A stretch of 64,000 nucleotides of DNA from Alistipes finegoldii DSM 17242 (lineage in GTDB: Bacteria > Bacteroidota > Bacteroidia > Bacteroidales > Rikenellaceae): NCBI RefSeq assembly GCF_000265365.1, contig NC_018011.1, positions 992,001 through 1,056,000 on the forward strand. Reading direction: 5' to 3'. The position numbers and the translations under genes were made by a program. Numbering within the stretch: the first letter of the stretch is position 1; each line of letters begins with the position of its first letter. The notes beneath the pieces were generated by a model. The model saw only the letters and a list, made by a program, of their open reading frames with translations. It did no database searches and was not told where the DNA came from. Below are positions 1 to 8,929 of the stretch, piece by piece.

Positions 1-1352
1 CTAATTTGCTCTACAACGCATTCAAATACAGTCGGAAAAGTTCAGGGAAAGTGAATCTCGTCTGTGAAGAGCAACAGCTGTCGGTAACCATTTCGGTGGA
101 AGATAATGGAATCGGAATAGCCCGGGATGAACAGTCCCGGATCTTCGAACGTTTTTACCAGGCTCGAAACAACAACTCGCCGCAAAAAAGCATCGGCATC
201 GGACTCTCCCTGGTCAAGCATATCGTTACTCTGCATCATGGAGAAATTGAAGTCGCATCCGAATTGAACGTCGGTTCGCTCTTCCGGGTCCGGATCCCGA
301 AGGGATGTGCGCACCTCGCTCCCGAACAGATCAAAGATTCCGACAAGGTCCCGGGTCGGCCATTTCAGAATCTCCCGATAGGGATGGATTCCGCGCTGTC
401 GGACTTCGGTGACGATCAATTCGAATCGGAGATGGCGGCGGAAACCGCAATCGGGAACGATCGTGGAATGCAGTGCGGGCTCCTGGAAGAAAATACGCGC
501 CACGGAGCAGCTGCATCTGATGGAAAAAGAGTTTCGATTCTCGTGGCCGAGGACAATACCGCCTTGCGGGATTATCTTCGAAGCGCGCTGGAGAACCGAT
601 ACAACGTCTCGACGGCACGAAATGGAGAGGAGGCTTATTGTCAGGCAATCAATGAACAGCCCGATCTGGTGCTTACAGACATCGTCATGCCGGGAATGTC
701 GGGAATCGAACTTTGCCGCAAAATCAAGGAGAATTCCCGGACTTCGGCAATCGGGGTCATTCTACTTACGGCCCACAATCTGCAGAACTACGAAGTATCC
801 GGATACCGTGTCGGAGCCGACGCTTATGTAGCAAAACCGTTCTCCCTTGAAGTGCTCTTCTCCCGTATCGACAACCTTGTTGCCCGACAGAATAAAATCC
901 ACAAAAACAGTCAACCTATAAAGGAGATTCCCATTTCAGAAGTCGCTGTGGAGAAATCCGAAGATCTCTTCCTTGTCAAATGTACCGAAACCATCGAGAC
1001 CGAAATAGCCGATCCGCGATTTGACGTCCTACAGCTTTGCCGCAAAATCGGCGTGTCACGATCGCAGCTCTACCGGCGTATTCTTGCCCTCACGGGGTTG
1101 ACGCCCATACAATTCATTCGCAGCATCCGGCTAAAGCACGCTGCATCATTCCTTGCCCAAGACGGAACACTTCCTGTCAATGAGGTAATGTATCGCGTAG
1201 GGTACACCAATCTCAGCCACTTCGCCAAAATCTTCCATGAGGAATTCGGACTCTACCCCAAGGAGTTCGCCCTCCGGAACCGGAGCAAAACGGGAAAAGT
1301 GGACTCCGCGTCGGAAATCTTCTCCAAAAACGAGCCCGAGACGCAGAAATGA
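1..1352 (+). CDS. Hybrid two-component system regulator (HTCS), 3' part
   Basis: Sensor-regulator of the downstream polysaccharide locus, truncated at the left edge of the window; the frame is open through the first base. What remains is the end of a histidine kinase ATPase domain (DNGIGI at about residue 33, GIGLSLVKHI at about 64), a response-regulator receiver domain starting near residue 176 with the likely phospho-acceptor Asp in LTDIVMPG (about 225) and a conserved KPF lysine near 277, and a C-terminal AraC-type double helix-turn-helix (about 335-430). The missing N-terminus should hold the periplasmic Reg_prop/Y_Y_Y propeller and the phospho-acceptor His. Known role of the family: one-protein sensing of a glycan breakdown product and activation of the adjacent susCD genes. 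Its position directly upstream of a SusC/D operon supports this. Confidence 0.93.
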   Translation, partial: NLLYNAFKYSRKSSGKVNLVCEEQQLSVTISVEDNGIGIARDEQSRIFERFYQARNNNSPQKSIGIGLSLVKHIVTLHHGEIEVASELNVGSLFRVRIPKGCAHLAPEQIKDSDKVPGRPFQNLPIGMDSALSDFGDDQFESEMAAETAIGNDRGMQCGLLEENTRHGAAASDGKRVSILVAEDNTALRDYLRSALENRYNVSTARNGEEAYCQAINEQPDLVLTDIVMPGMSGIELCRKIKENSRTSAIGVILLTAHNLQNYEVSGYRVGADAYVAKPFSLEVLFSRIDNLVARQNKIHKNSQPIKEIPISEVAVEKSEDLFLVKCTETIETEIADPRFDVLQLCRKIGVSRSQLYRRILALTGLTPIQFIRSIRLKHAASFLAQDGTLPVNEVMYRVGYTNLSHFAKIFHEEFGLYPKEFALRNRSKTGKVDSASEIFSKNEPETQK

Positions 1353-1414
1353 CCCCGGACGATTTTCTCAAATAAATTAAAAAATACTTTTCCCGTCATC
1401 CGTGTATTTTGAGA

Positions 1415-1509
1415 CATTTGCGTTGATTTTTTAGGTTTTTAATAGTTTCCTTTGCATCAGCTGCACCAAATGCGGCAATTTGAAAACCTAAACTAAATCA
1501 ACGCAAATG
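1415..1509. promoter_or_regulatory. Long inverted repeat between HTCS gene and PUL operon
   Basis: Left arm 1415-1439 and right arm 1483-1509 are reverse complements over 25 bp except for a 2-nt insertion in the right arm; the spacer is 43 nt. The arms start with CATTTGCGTTGATTT. It lies after the regulator stop codon and before the first PUL gene. It could be an operator for the HTCS DNA-binding domain or a hairpin in the leader RNA; the sequence alone does not decide. Confidence 0.7.
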
Positions 1510-1730
1510 AATCATTTTCTCTCTCCATGCTCTATCCGCCGGGGTCGGATCATCCGATCCGCCTCCTTTGGGCCCGGAAGTCTCACCGGGCAGCATCCGA
1601 ATATTCCGAGGAATACATATCTTGAGAATATGATTCCATGATTCGGACAGGGATGCCGGAATTCTTCATGCAAGAAAGCACTCCGGATTCCCTGACCGAA
1701 AAAATACCTACATTCCAAAAACTGCGAACC

Positions 1731-3005
1731 ATGAAACAGCTATTCTTTCATCTCGTGCCGGTTCTTGCCTTTGGGTTGGTACTGGCTGCTTGTGACAACG
1801 ATTCGGACGAGTGGACACAACCTTACGAATTCGCTTGGAGCTACGGCGCGGAATCACAATTCAGCGTCGGGAAACCCGCTACATTTACGGACCTTTCGCT
1901 CGGGGTCGAAACCCGCGAGTGGAGTTTCGAAGACGCAACACCTGCGACCTCCACGGATCCCGAACCGAGCGTCGTATTCAATTCGAAAGGCATAAAGACG
2001 GTAACCCTTACAATCCATTTTCTCAACGGTCAGGTGCAGTCCGAATCGTTCGACATTGAGGTATTTTACCCGCTTTCGGCTCGGATCAAAGCCTTGGAAC
2101 TTACACCGAAAGGCTGTATTCGGCTCGATACCCCCGTCTCGTTCGGCCTTACCGAAGTCGAGGGTAATCCGACATCCTACCAATGGACATTCGAAGGCGG
2201 TACGCCTTCCTCGTCGACTGATCCCGCCCCAGTGGTCACCTGGACTTCGGCCAACAAAAACGGAGCCCGAATCTCCTGCAGACTCACTCGGGCCGACGAC
2301 GGAATGACAACTACCGTCGAACAGACTTTTATTGTCGGAAACTATCCAATGCTGCACCCCATTCCCGAGAAGGATTATGATCCCTGGCGGTTCGAACTTT
2401 CGTCCATTGGAAAATGGACGCTCTGGAACACGACCACTTCCGCGGATGATCTGACGACTAACACCTCCATCGTCAGCGGCGGGGCCGATGGCTCGAAGCA
2501 GGCCCTCAAGGTAACGCTCAAACCGGGAGTCATCTATCAGTTGTTCACGCGAGACAACTGGGTTTGCAACGCCCAACTCGTTGCCGGACAAAAATATGAA
2601 GTCTCCTTCTGGCAGAAAACGGATGCCGCGGAGGGTTCGCTTATCGTCTTGACGGGCATCTATAACAATCTGCCCTCCTGGTCTTGGAATGAATACCTCC
2701 AGGTACTTGCGAGTGACCACTGGAGCATCTACTTCCCCGATATTCCTTTCGAGGAACAGGTGGAAGAGATGTTCGGAATTTGGAGTAATATCGAATATCC
2801 GCTTACCGAAACGATCACACTCCCGGCATCTCCGGAGCTGATGCCTTCCGCAGAGTGGAAACAGGTCCGGTTCGAATTCACGGCCACTAGCGCCAAATAC
2901 GAATCGTTGCTGAACACCTATCCCCAATTCGCTCTTCTGTCAGCCGGCTCCGCTGATGTAAACTGGTATTTGGACGACATACAAATCAATCTTATCGAAG
3001 AATAA
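1731..3005 (+). CDS. PKD-domain surface lipoprotein of the PUL
   Basis: Exported lipoprotein of about 424 residues. I chose the ATG at 1731 because it gives a clean lipoprotein signal with lipobox LAAC; an upstream in-frame ATG at 1638 would only add a hydrophilic extension. Two PKD-like beta-sandwich modules follow (each with a WSFEDATP / WTFEGGTP-type core and a TSTDPEP / SSTDPAP repeat), then a C-terminal jelly-roll-like region with aromatic residues ending in NWYLDDIQI, typical of carbohydrate-binding modules. Inferred role: surface glycan-binding protein placed before SusC. The order PKD lipoprotein-SusC-SusD is somewhat unusual, since such proteins more often follow SusD. Exact ligand unknown. 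Confidence 0.8.
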   Translation: MKQLFFHLVPVLAFGLVLAACDNDSDEWTQPYEFAWSYGAESQFSVGKPATFTDLSLGVETREWSFEDATPATSTDPEPSVVFNSKGIKTVTLTIHFLNGQVQSESFDIEVFYPLSARIKALELTPKGCIRLDTPVSFGLTEVEGNPTSYQWTFEGGTPSSSTDPAPVVTWTSANKNGARISCRLTRADDGMTTTVEQTFIVGNYPMLHPIPEKDYDPWRFELSSIGKWTLWNTTTSADDLTTNTSIVSGGADGSKQALKVTLKPGVIYQLFTRDNWVCNAQLVAGQKYEVSFWQKTDAAEGSLIVLTGIYNNLPSWSWNEYLQVLASDHWSIYFPDIPFEEQVEEMFGIWSNIEYPLTETITLPASPELMPSAEWKQVRFEFTATSAKYESLLNTYPQFALLSAGSADVNWYLDDIQINLIEE

Positions 3006-3024
3006 CCCGAATAAACTATTCGCT

Positions 3025-6000
3025 ATGAAACGATTCGTTTTCTTACTGGCCGGCTTGCTGCTCATTGCTTCGAGTCTCCGGGCCCAGACCTCCGTCAGCG
3101 GTACGATTACCTCCCCGGACGGAAAGCCTGTCGCCGGCGCGTCGATAATCATCGAAGGCAGCACCGTCGGTGCCACGTCCGATGCCAAGGGTTTCTATCG
3201 GATCAAAGTCCGTTCATCCAAAGATATTCTCGTCTTCAACTTCCTCGGGTACCGGGAGGTTCGCGAATCCGTCGGGCAGCGATCCCTGATCGATGTCGTA
3301 CTCTCACCCTCCGACCTTCAGATAGACGACGTCGTTGTAGTCGGTTACGGTGCCCTACGGAAAAAGGACATGACCGGAGCTGTTGCCTCGATCAAGGCCG
3401 ATGCCTTCGAAAACCGGGTACTTTTCTCCGTTGACGACGCTTTAGCCGGCGGAGTGGCCGGTCTGATGGTCAACTCCTCATCCGGAAAACCCGGCTCGGA
3501 GTCGAGCATGCTTATCCGCGGTGCAAACTCCCTGACCGGCTCCACTGCCCCGCTGATTGTCCTTGACGGATTCCCGCTCTTCGATGTCAGCACCTCCACC
3601 GGGGGTGGCATAGACGGATATGACACCGGCATGTCCTCGCTCTCGATGATAAACCCCGACGATATCGCTTCGATCGAAGTGCTAAAAGACGCCTCGGCAA
3701 CGGCAATATATGGTAACCGCGGAGCCAACGGAGTCATTCTCATTACCACCAAACGAGGCCGGGGCGACAGCGGAAAGATCCAATACAACACCTACTTCGG
3801 ATTTCAACAGATGAATAAGCGGTATGACATGATGGATTTTCGCCAGTACGCCGCCTATCAGGTTGATCGAAACTCCTCGAACAACCACCTGTTCACGGAC
3901 CCTATCACCATGCAACCCCGCACAATCGGAGACGTACAGTCGCGGGACTGGCAGGATGAAATCTTTCGTACCGGATTTATTCAAAACCATTCGCTATCTA
4001 TTTCACACTCTACTGAAAAAACGAGTATGTTCGTCTCCGGTTCCTACATGCAGAACAAATCGGTCCTCATCGCCACGAATTGGCAGAAACTCACGGCTAA
4101 AGCTACGATCGACCACCGATTCACGGATTTTATACGCACGGGTGTCGATATCGGCTATAACCGAATCGTCGACGACGGAGTGCCGACCGGCGGCGAAGGC
4201 ACGTCCCAGGTTGCAGGCGTCATCACTTCGGCCCTGACGGCTCTTCCTTTCGAATTCGACGAAACGACTCAGGCCTATTTCCGCCGTGCAGGCGTCTCGC
4301 AGTCCTCGCTCGACTCTTATATCGACAACTATCACGGGAATCCGGTCAACATCGCCAATGAGACCGAACTCACCAAACGCATCAACCGAATGATGCTCAA
4401 TGCCTATGTCGAGGCCGACATCCTTAAGAATCTGACCTTGCGCATCACGGCAGGATATGACAGTTATTCGCTCAAAGACCGCCAGTTCTATCCCACCTCG
4501 ACGCCCCGCGGCTACTTTTACAAGGGGCAGGGTATCATCGGCAGTTCTGAATCCGGAAGTTGGATCAACGAAAACACGCTCACCTGGAAGCCCGTATTCG
4601 GGAAACACCGTCTCAATGTCCTCGTCGGCATGACTGAACAAGGATACACGAACTTCTACGATCGCAGCGAAACCACTCAATACGAATACGAGGATCTCGG
4701 ATCGAATAATGCCCAGATGGCTAAAGTTTTCAACGTCTACTCCAGCAAGGAGCAGGTCCGGTATGTCTCGCTCATCGGTCGAATTAACTACTCATACGAC
4801 AACCGTTACATTGCCACTTTCACCCTCCGCCGCGATGCTACCTCGCGCTTCATCAACGACAAGTGGGGTACGTTTCTCTCCGGTGCATTAGCCTGGAACA
4901 TCGACAGCGAAAGATTCATGCAGAATCAAAATACCGTCAGCGCCCTCAAACTGCGTCTGAGTCTGGGCGAGGTTGGCAACTCAAATGTCCCCACCTCGGG
5001 CTCCTACTCGCAGCTCTACGGAACGAACTACTCCTTCGGAACCATTGAGACCATCGGGCAGTCTTCTTTGTCTATTGCTAATGAAAACCTCTCCTGGGAG
5101 ACCACTCGCGAAGTGAACGCAGGATTGGAGGTCGGGTTATGGAACGACCGGCTGAAATTCACGGCAGACTTCTATGACAAGGTTACCCGGGACCTGTTGC
5201 TTGAGGCTCCCGTTGTTAACATCGTCGGATTCGACAAGGCATGGCAGAATATCGGCAAAATGCGCAACCGCGGTATCGAGTTGAGCCTGAACGCCCAGTT
5301 GATCAACCACAAGAATTTCAAATGGAATTTCTTCGCCAACTTCGCCCGCAACAAGACCAAAATTCTTGAACTCGGCCAGGGCGGAGCCCCGATCCTGCTG
5401 GGTGTCACTTGTCTGAGCGGTCAGAATGCCGTCATCCTGCAAGAGGGCGGAGAGATCGGAGACATATACGGATACGTCACCAAAGGTGTCTATGGACTAA
5501 ATGATTTCGAAATCGACGGAATAACGCCGAAGCCTGATGTCGCCGTCGAAACCGGAGCCGAAAAACCCGGGGCCATGCGCTTCGCCGACCTGTACAAGGA
5601 CGAAAAGATTACATCCGACGACCGGACCGTAATCGGAAACTCGACACCCGATTTCTTCGGAGCCTTCGGCACGAACTTCACCTGGAAGAACCTCGACCTC
5701 AACCTCTCGTTCCAATATTCATACGGAGGCAACGTCTACAACGCAAACTACAATCAGCTCGCAGCGTTCACCGGAACCACGAACAACCAAATGGCATTCT
5801 TCGAGGAGCGTTGGTCGCCCCGGAACCTTGCAAGCACGCAATACTCCACGATGACGAACGGAGCGGTCTGCTCGGCATTCGTCGAAGATGCCTCGTTTCT
5901 GCGGCTCCGCTCTGCACGGATCAGCTACACCTGTCCGCGCAAATGGTTCGGCCCTAACAGCCACATCGGCTCGATCAAGTTCTATATCGCCGGAGAAAAC

Positions 6001-6156
6001 CTCTTCGTCCTCACTCGATACTCGGGCTACGACCCCGAGGTGTACTCCAACCAAGGTTCCAGCAGCATGAGCAATATCCTCACGTCGGGCTTCGACTACG
6101 GCTGCTTCCCCCGCCCGCGCACCTTCACCGCAGGTATTAACATTCTGTTCCAGTAA
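3025..6156 (+). CDS. SusC/RagA-family TonB-linked outer membrane transporter
   Basis: TonB-dependent importer of glycan oligosaccharides, 1043 residues, usual length for the family. Signal peptide 1-21 ending in LRAQ; N-terminal carboxypeptidase-regulatory-like domain (about 24-100, starting TSVSGTITSPDGKPVAGASI); plug domain with VVVGYGALRKKDMTGAV and SMLIRGANS (about 108-235), both SusC hallmarks; the rest is the 22-strand barrel ending in the aromatic ILFQ. Nineteen bases after the PKD lipoprotein and 13 before SusD, so cotranscribed. It should form the SusC2D2 complex with the next gene product. Confidence 0.96.
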   Translation: MKRFVFLLAGLLLIASSLRAQTSVSGTITSPDGKPVAGASIIIEGSTVGATSDAKGFYRIKVRSSKDILVFNFLGYREVRESVGQRSLIDVVLSPSDLQIDDVVVVGYGALRKKDMTGAVASIKADAFENRVLFSVDDALAGGVAGLMVNSSSGKPGSESSMLIRGANSLTGSTAPLIVLDGFPLFDVSTSTGGGIDGYDTGMSSLSMINPDDIASIEVLKDASATAIYGNRGANGVILITTKRGRGDSGKIQYNTYFGFQQMNKRYDMMDFRQYAAYQVDRNSSNNHLFTDPITMQPRTIGDVQSRDWQDEIFRTGFIQNHSLSISHSTEKTSMFVSGSYMQNKSVLIATNWQKLTAKATIDHRFTDFIRTGVDIGYNRIVDDGVPTGGEGTSQVAGVITSALTALPFEFDETTQAYFRRAGVSQSSLDSYIDNYHGNPVNIANETELTKRINRMMLNAYVEADILKNLTLRITAGYDSYSLKDRQFYPTSTPRGYFYKGQGIIGSSESGSWINENTLTWKPVFGKHRLNVLVGMTEQGYTNFYDRSETTQYEYEDLGSNNAQMAKVFNVYSSKEQVRYVSLIGRINYSYDNRYIATFTLRRDATSRFINDKWGTFLSGALAWNIDSERFMQNQNTVSALKLRLSLGEVGNSNVPTSGSYSQLYGTNYSFGTIETIGQSSLSIANENLSWETTREVNAGLEVGLWNDRLKFTADFYDKVTRDLLLEAPVVNIVGFDKAWQNIGKMRNRGIELSLNAQLINHKNFKWNFFANFARNKTKILELGQGGAPILLGVTCLSGQNAVILQEGGEIGDIYGYVTKGVYGLNDFEIDGITPKPDVAVETGAEKPGAMRFADLYKDEKITSDDRTVIGNSTPDFFGAFGTNFTWKNLDLNLSFQYSYGGNVYNANYNQLAAFTGTTNNQMAFFEERWSPRNLASTQYSTMTNGAVCSAFVEDASFLRLRSARISYTCPRKWFGPNSHIGSIKFYIAGENLFVLTRYSGYDPEVYSNQGSSSMSNILTSGFDYGCFPRPRTFTAGINILFQ

Positions 6157-6169
6157 AACGATCTCCATC

Positions 6170-7753
6170 ATGAAAAAGTTCATCACCTCCGCATACTCGC
6201 GACTCGGCCGCTTTGTCGTTATCGCGGTTGCAGGCTGTATCTTCTCGGCGTGCAGCGACTTCCTCGATGTCCCCCTCGAAAGTACCGTGGCGACCTCCAA
6301 CTTTTACAAGACTGCCGAAGAGTTCGACATGGGACTCACGGGCGTTTATAACATGCTGCTCTCGGCCGAATGGGCCAATGGCGACCGATACGGGTCCTAT
6401 TTTCAGGGTTTCCTCATCCTTGGGCGCGTCGGAACCGATGAGATGATCATTCCGACCAACATCGACGGAAACGAGACAGAACTCTGCAACTACACCTACA
6501 CCCCTTCGCATCGCTACATCTCCCGAACATGGTATGTCCAGTATCGCGGGATACAACGCGCCTGCGTTATCATAGACCGTCTGACTGACACCGATATCGG
6601 CAATGAAAGCGAGAAGAAACGGATTCTCGGCGAAGCCTATTTCCTGCGGGCCTTCTACTACTTCCATCTGGTAAGGCTTTTCGGTGAGGTGCCGATCATC
6701 AACCACGAAGTTACCGATCTCACAATGGTGCAGACTGAAAAGTCTTCCGTGGCCCAAGTCTACGAACAAATCGTCAGTGATCTGAAACTAGCCATCGGGA
6801 ACCTTCCGGTGTCGAATGCGAACGGCCGGGCTCACTACTACGCAGCCAAAGCCCTGCTCGGCAAGGTCTATTTGCAAATGGCCGGCGAACCTTTGGAAGA
6901 CTCCGAAGCTGCGGCTTTAGCCGAAGTCGAACTCAACGAGGTTATCCAGAGCGGTCGTTTTGAGCTCGTGAAGGATTATTTCAGTCTGTTCGATGCGTCG
7001 AACGAATACAGTTCCGAATACCTATTCGATGTCGAGTTTGCCAACAACGGTACAACCACCTACGGAGGCCAGGTCGGAACTATCGATGGTGTTCAGACCC
7101 CCAATAACCTCTACTGGTCTGCGGTATGGAGTACCCAGGAGTTCTATGAAACGTACGATCCCGCCGACCTGCGCCGCGACAACATCGCTCGCTTCAAATA
7201 TGTTTACGACGACAATCAGAATCTCGTCAAGGAGGATCTCAGTTCCGAACCGATCTACTACGCCTACAAGTTCCGCCATGCCCTGACTGAGGAGGGACGG
7301 GGGCCGGGATGGGCAAACTGGGCAAATCCGATCAACTTTCCGATCATCCGTTATGCCGACGTGTTGCTGATGTATGCCGAAGCCGTTTGGCGGGCTCACG
7401 AAGTTCCTTCGCCCGAAGCGCTCGAATATGTCAACCAGGTGCGACGCCGTGGTTTCGGAGTCGATATCAAGACTCCGAATGAAGCGGTTGATCTGAAGAT
7501 GATGGACGGCGACAAGTTCGCCGAGGCCCTGCTCGCCGAGCGTAGTTTCGAACTCTGCTTCGAGGGACAGCGCTGGTACGATCTGGTCCGCTTCGGAAAA
7601 CTTGAGGAAGGCGTGAAGAAACTGGCCAAGTATTCGAGCGTGGCGACCTCCCAGGCGCAGAACTTCCAACCCAAACACGTAATCTTCCCCATTCCGCAGG
7701 ATGTTATCGACGCCTCGAATGGGAAGATCGAACAGAATCCGCTTTGGAAATAA
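6170..7753 (+). CDS. SusD/RagB-family nutrient-binding lipoprotein
   Basis: Cell-surface lipoprotein lid of the SusC pore, 527 residues. Lipobox FSAC after a hydrophobic leader; SDFLDVPLESTV directly after the signal is the usual SusD start. Helical TPR-like scaffold with the conserved LGEAYFLRAFYYFHLVRLFGEVPI segment near residue 150, and the C-terminal RSFELCFEGQRWYDLVRFGK motif near 455. Substrate specificity cannot be read from the sequence; the neighbouring GH110-like enzymes suggest a galactose-containing glycan. Confidence 0.95.
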   Translation: MKKFITSAYSRLGRFVVIAVAGCIFSACSDFLDVPLESTVATSNFYKTAEEFDMGLTGVYNMLLSAEWANGDRYGSYFQGFLILGRVGTDEMIIPTNIDGNETELCNYTYTPSHRYISRTWYVQYRGIQRACVIIDRLTDTDIGNESEKKRILGEAYFLRAFYYFHLVRLFGEVPIINHEVTDLTMVQTEKSSVAQVYEQIVSDLKLAIGNLPVSNANGRAHYYAAKALLGKVYLQMAGEPLEDSEAAALAEVELNEVIQSGRFELVKDYFSLFDASNEYSSEYLFDVEFANNGTTTYGGQVGTIDGVQTPNNLYWSAVWSTQEFYETYDPADLRRDNIARFKYVYDDNQNLVKEDLSSEPIYYAYKFRHALTEEGRGPGWANWANPINFPIIRYADVLLMYAEAVWRAHEVPSPEALEYVNQVRRRGFGVDIKTPNEAVDLKMMDGDKFAEALLAERSFELCFEGQRWYDLVRFGKLEEGVKKLAKYSSVATSQAQNFQPKHVIFPIPQDVIDASNGKIEQNPLWK

Positions 7754-7783
7754 AACCCGATCCTCCATTCAAATTACGAAACC

Positions 7784-8929
7784 ATGAAAACACATGCATT
7801 ATACGTCGCTGGTGCCGCTCTGATGATCGCACTGTCGTCCTGTGACCGCGATCTTGACCTCGCGCATGCCTACAACAACGGTTCCAGTTCGAAACCCTAC
7901 GAATTCGATGCGGATTTCAATCCGGATGATTACACCGATTTTGGAACGTTCGTCGTCGGTGACCGCAACATCTGTTGGCAGGATCCCCACATTCCCCGGT
8001 ATATGCTCTGGCTTGACGGAAAGATCTCCGTCGGGAAATACGATGATTCGGGACTGTTTACGACCTACTGGTCTGCGGACAATTCCCTGCGACAGGTATC
8101 CGCCAGTCCCTGGCTCGATGAGAACGTCAATGCCTTGACCTCCGATATGGAGGTCTTTGGCAAGTGCATCGAACCCGTATCCGGATTTTACGACGGCGGC
8201 GCATGGTTCATCGGCGTGCATAAACTCATGGACGGTCGGTTGGCCGGATTCTTCCATGCCGAGAGCCATTGGCCCGGAGTCTCCGCCGCCTATAAGTCCA
8301 TTGGCGTCACCTATTCCTCGGACAACGGACTGACCTGGGAAACGGGCAGACGGATCCTTTCCGGAACCGACCCCAAACCCGAAAATCCCGCCGGGCAGGG
8401 TGAGTCCTACGGCTTGGGAGACGGGTGCGTAGTTTGGAACGACGCGCGCAAAGTCTGGATATGCTACTACTCGGGCTATTGCGATGACCCCGGAAACTAC
8501 ATGATCACGATGGCCTGTTCGGAGGATCCGGCCGGAGCTGCCGGAACCTGGAAAAAATGGGATGGCAAAGCATTCACCGTCGAAGGCTGCAACGGGCAGA
8601 CACAACTCGGCGGCGCAAACATCAAGATCGCCAATCTCGATACCTATGCCGGCGGAAATCCGTCGGTCATGTGGAACCACTACATAGGCAAATGGGTGAT
8701 GGTCTATCATTCGTGGAGCCGACGCATTTGTCTTTCGACGAGTGCCGACGGTATTGCGTGGGAGGCCCCTATATCCCTCAATCTGGGTGAGGAGGAGGCC
8801 ATGTATCCCAACCTGATCAGTGAAGAGGGAGATCAAACCGGGGGACAGGCTGTCCGCATGTATTATGCTGCAGACATGAATGATCTCGGACAACGCAGTC
8901 TCGCATGGAGAAAGGTCGTATTTTATTGA
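7784..8929 (+). CDS. Five-bladed beta-propeller glycosidase-like lipoprotein
   Basis: 381-residue secreted lipoprotein (lipobox LSSC, residue about 20). Repeated blades with short aromatic/acidic motifs (NICWQDPHIPRYMLW, GVTYSSDNGLTWE, CVVWNDARKVWICYY, SVMWNHYIGKWVMVYH, ICLSTSADGIAWE) match the fold shared by GH43, GH32, GH62 and GH117-like enzymes. I cannot assign the catalytic acid triad with certainty, so it may be an enzyme or a binding protein. The stop overlaps the start of the next gene (TGATG), indicating translational coupling inside the PUL. Confidence 0.75.
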   Translation: MKTHALYVAGAALMIALSSCDRDLDLAHAYNNGSSSKPYEFDADFNPDDYTDFGTFVVGDRNICWQDPHIPRYMLWLDGKISVGKYDDSGLFTTYWSADNSLRQVSASPWLDENVNALTSDMEVFGKCIEPVSGFYDGGAWFIGVHKLMDGRLAGFFHAESHWPGVSAAYKSIGVTYSSDNGLTWETGRRILSGTDPKPENPAGQGESYGLGDGCVVWNDARKVWICYYSGYCDDPGNYMITMACSEDPAGAAGTWKKWDGKAFTVEGCNGQTQLGGANIKIANLDTYAGGNPSVMWNHYIGKWVMVYHSWSRRICLSTSADGIAWEAPISLNLGEEEAMYPNLISEEGDQTGGQAVRMYYAADMNDLGQRSLAWRKVVFY

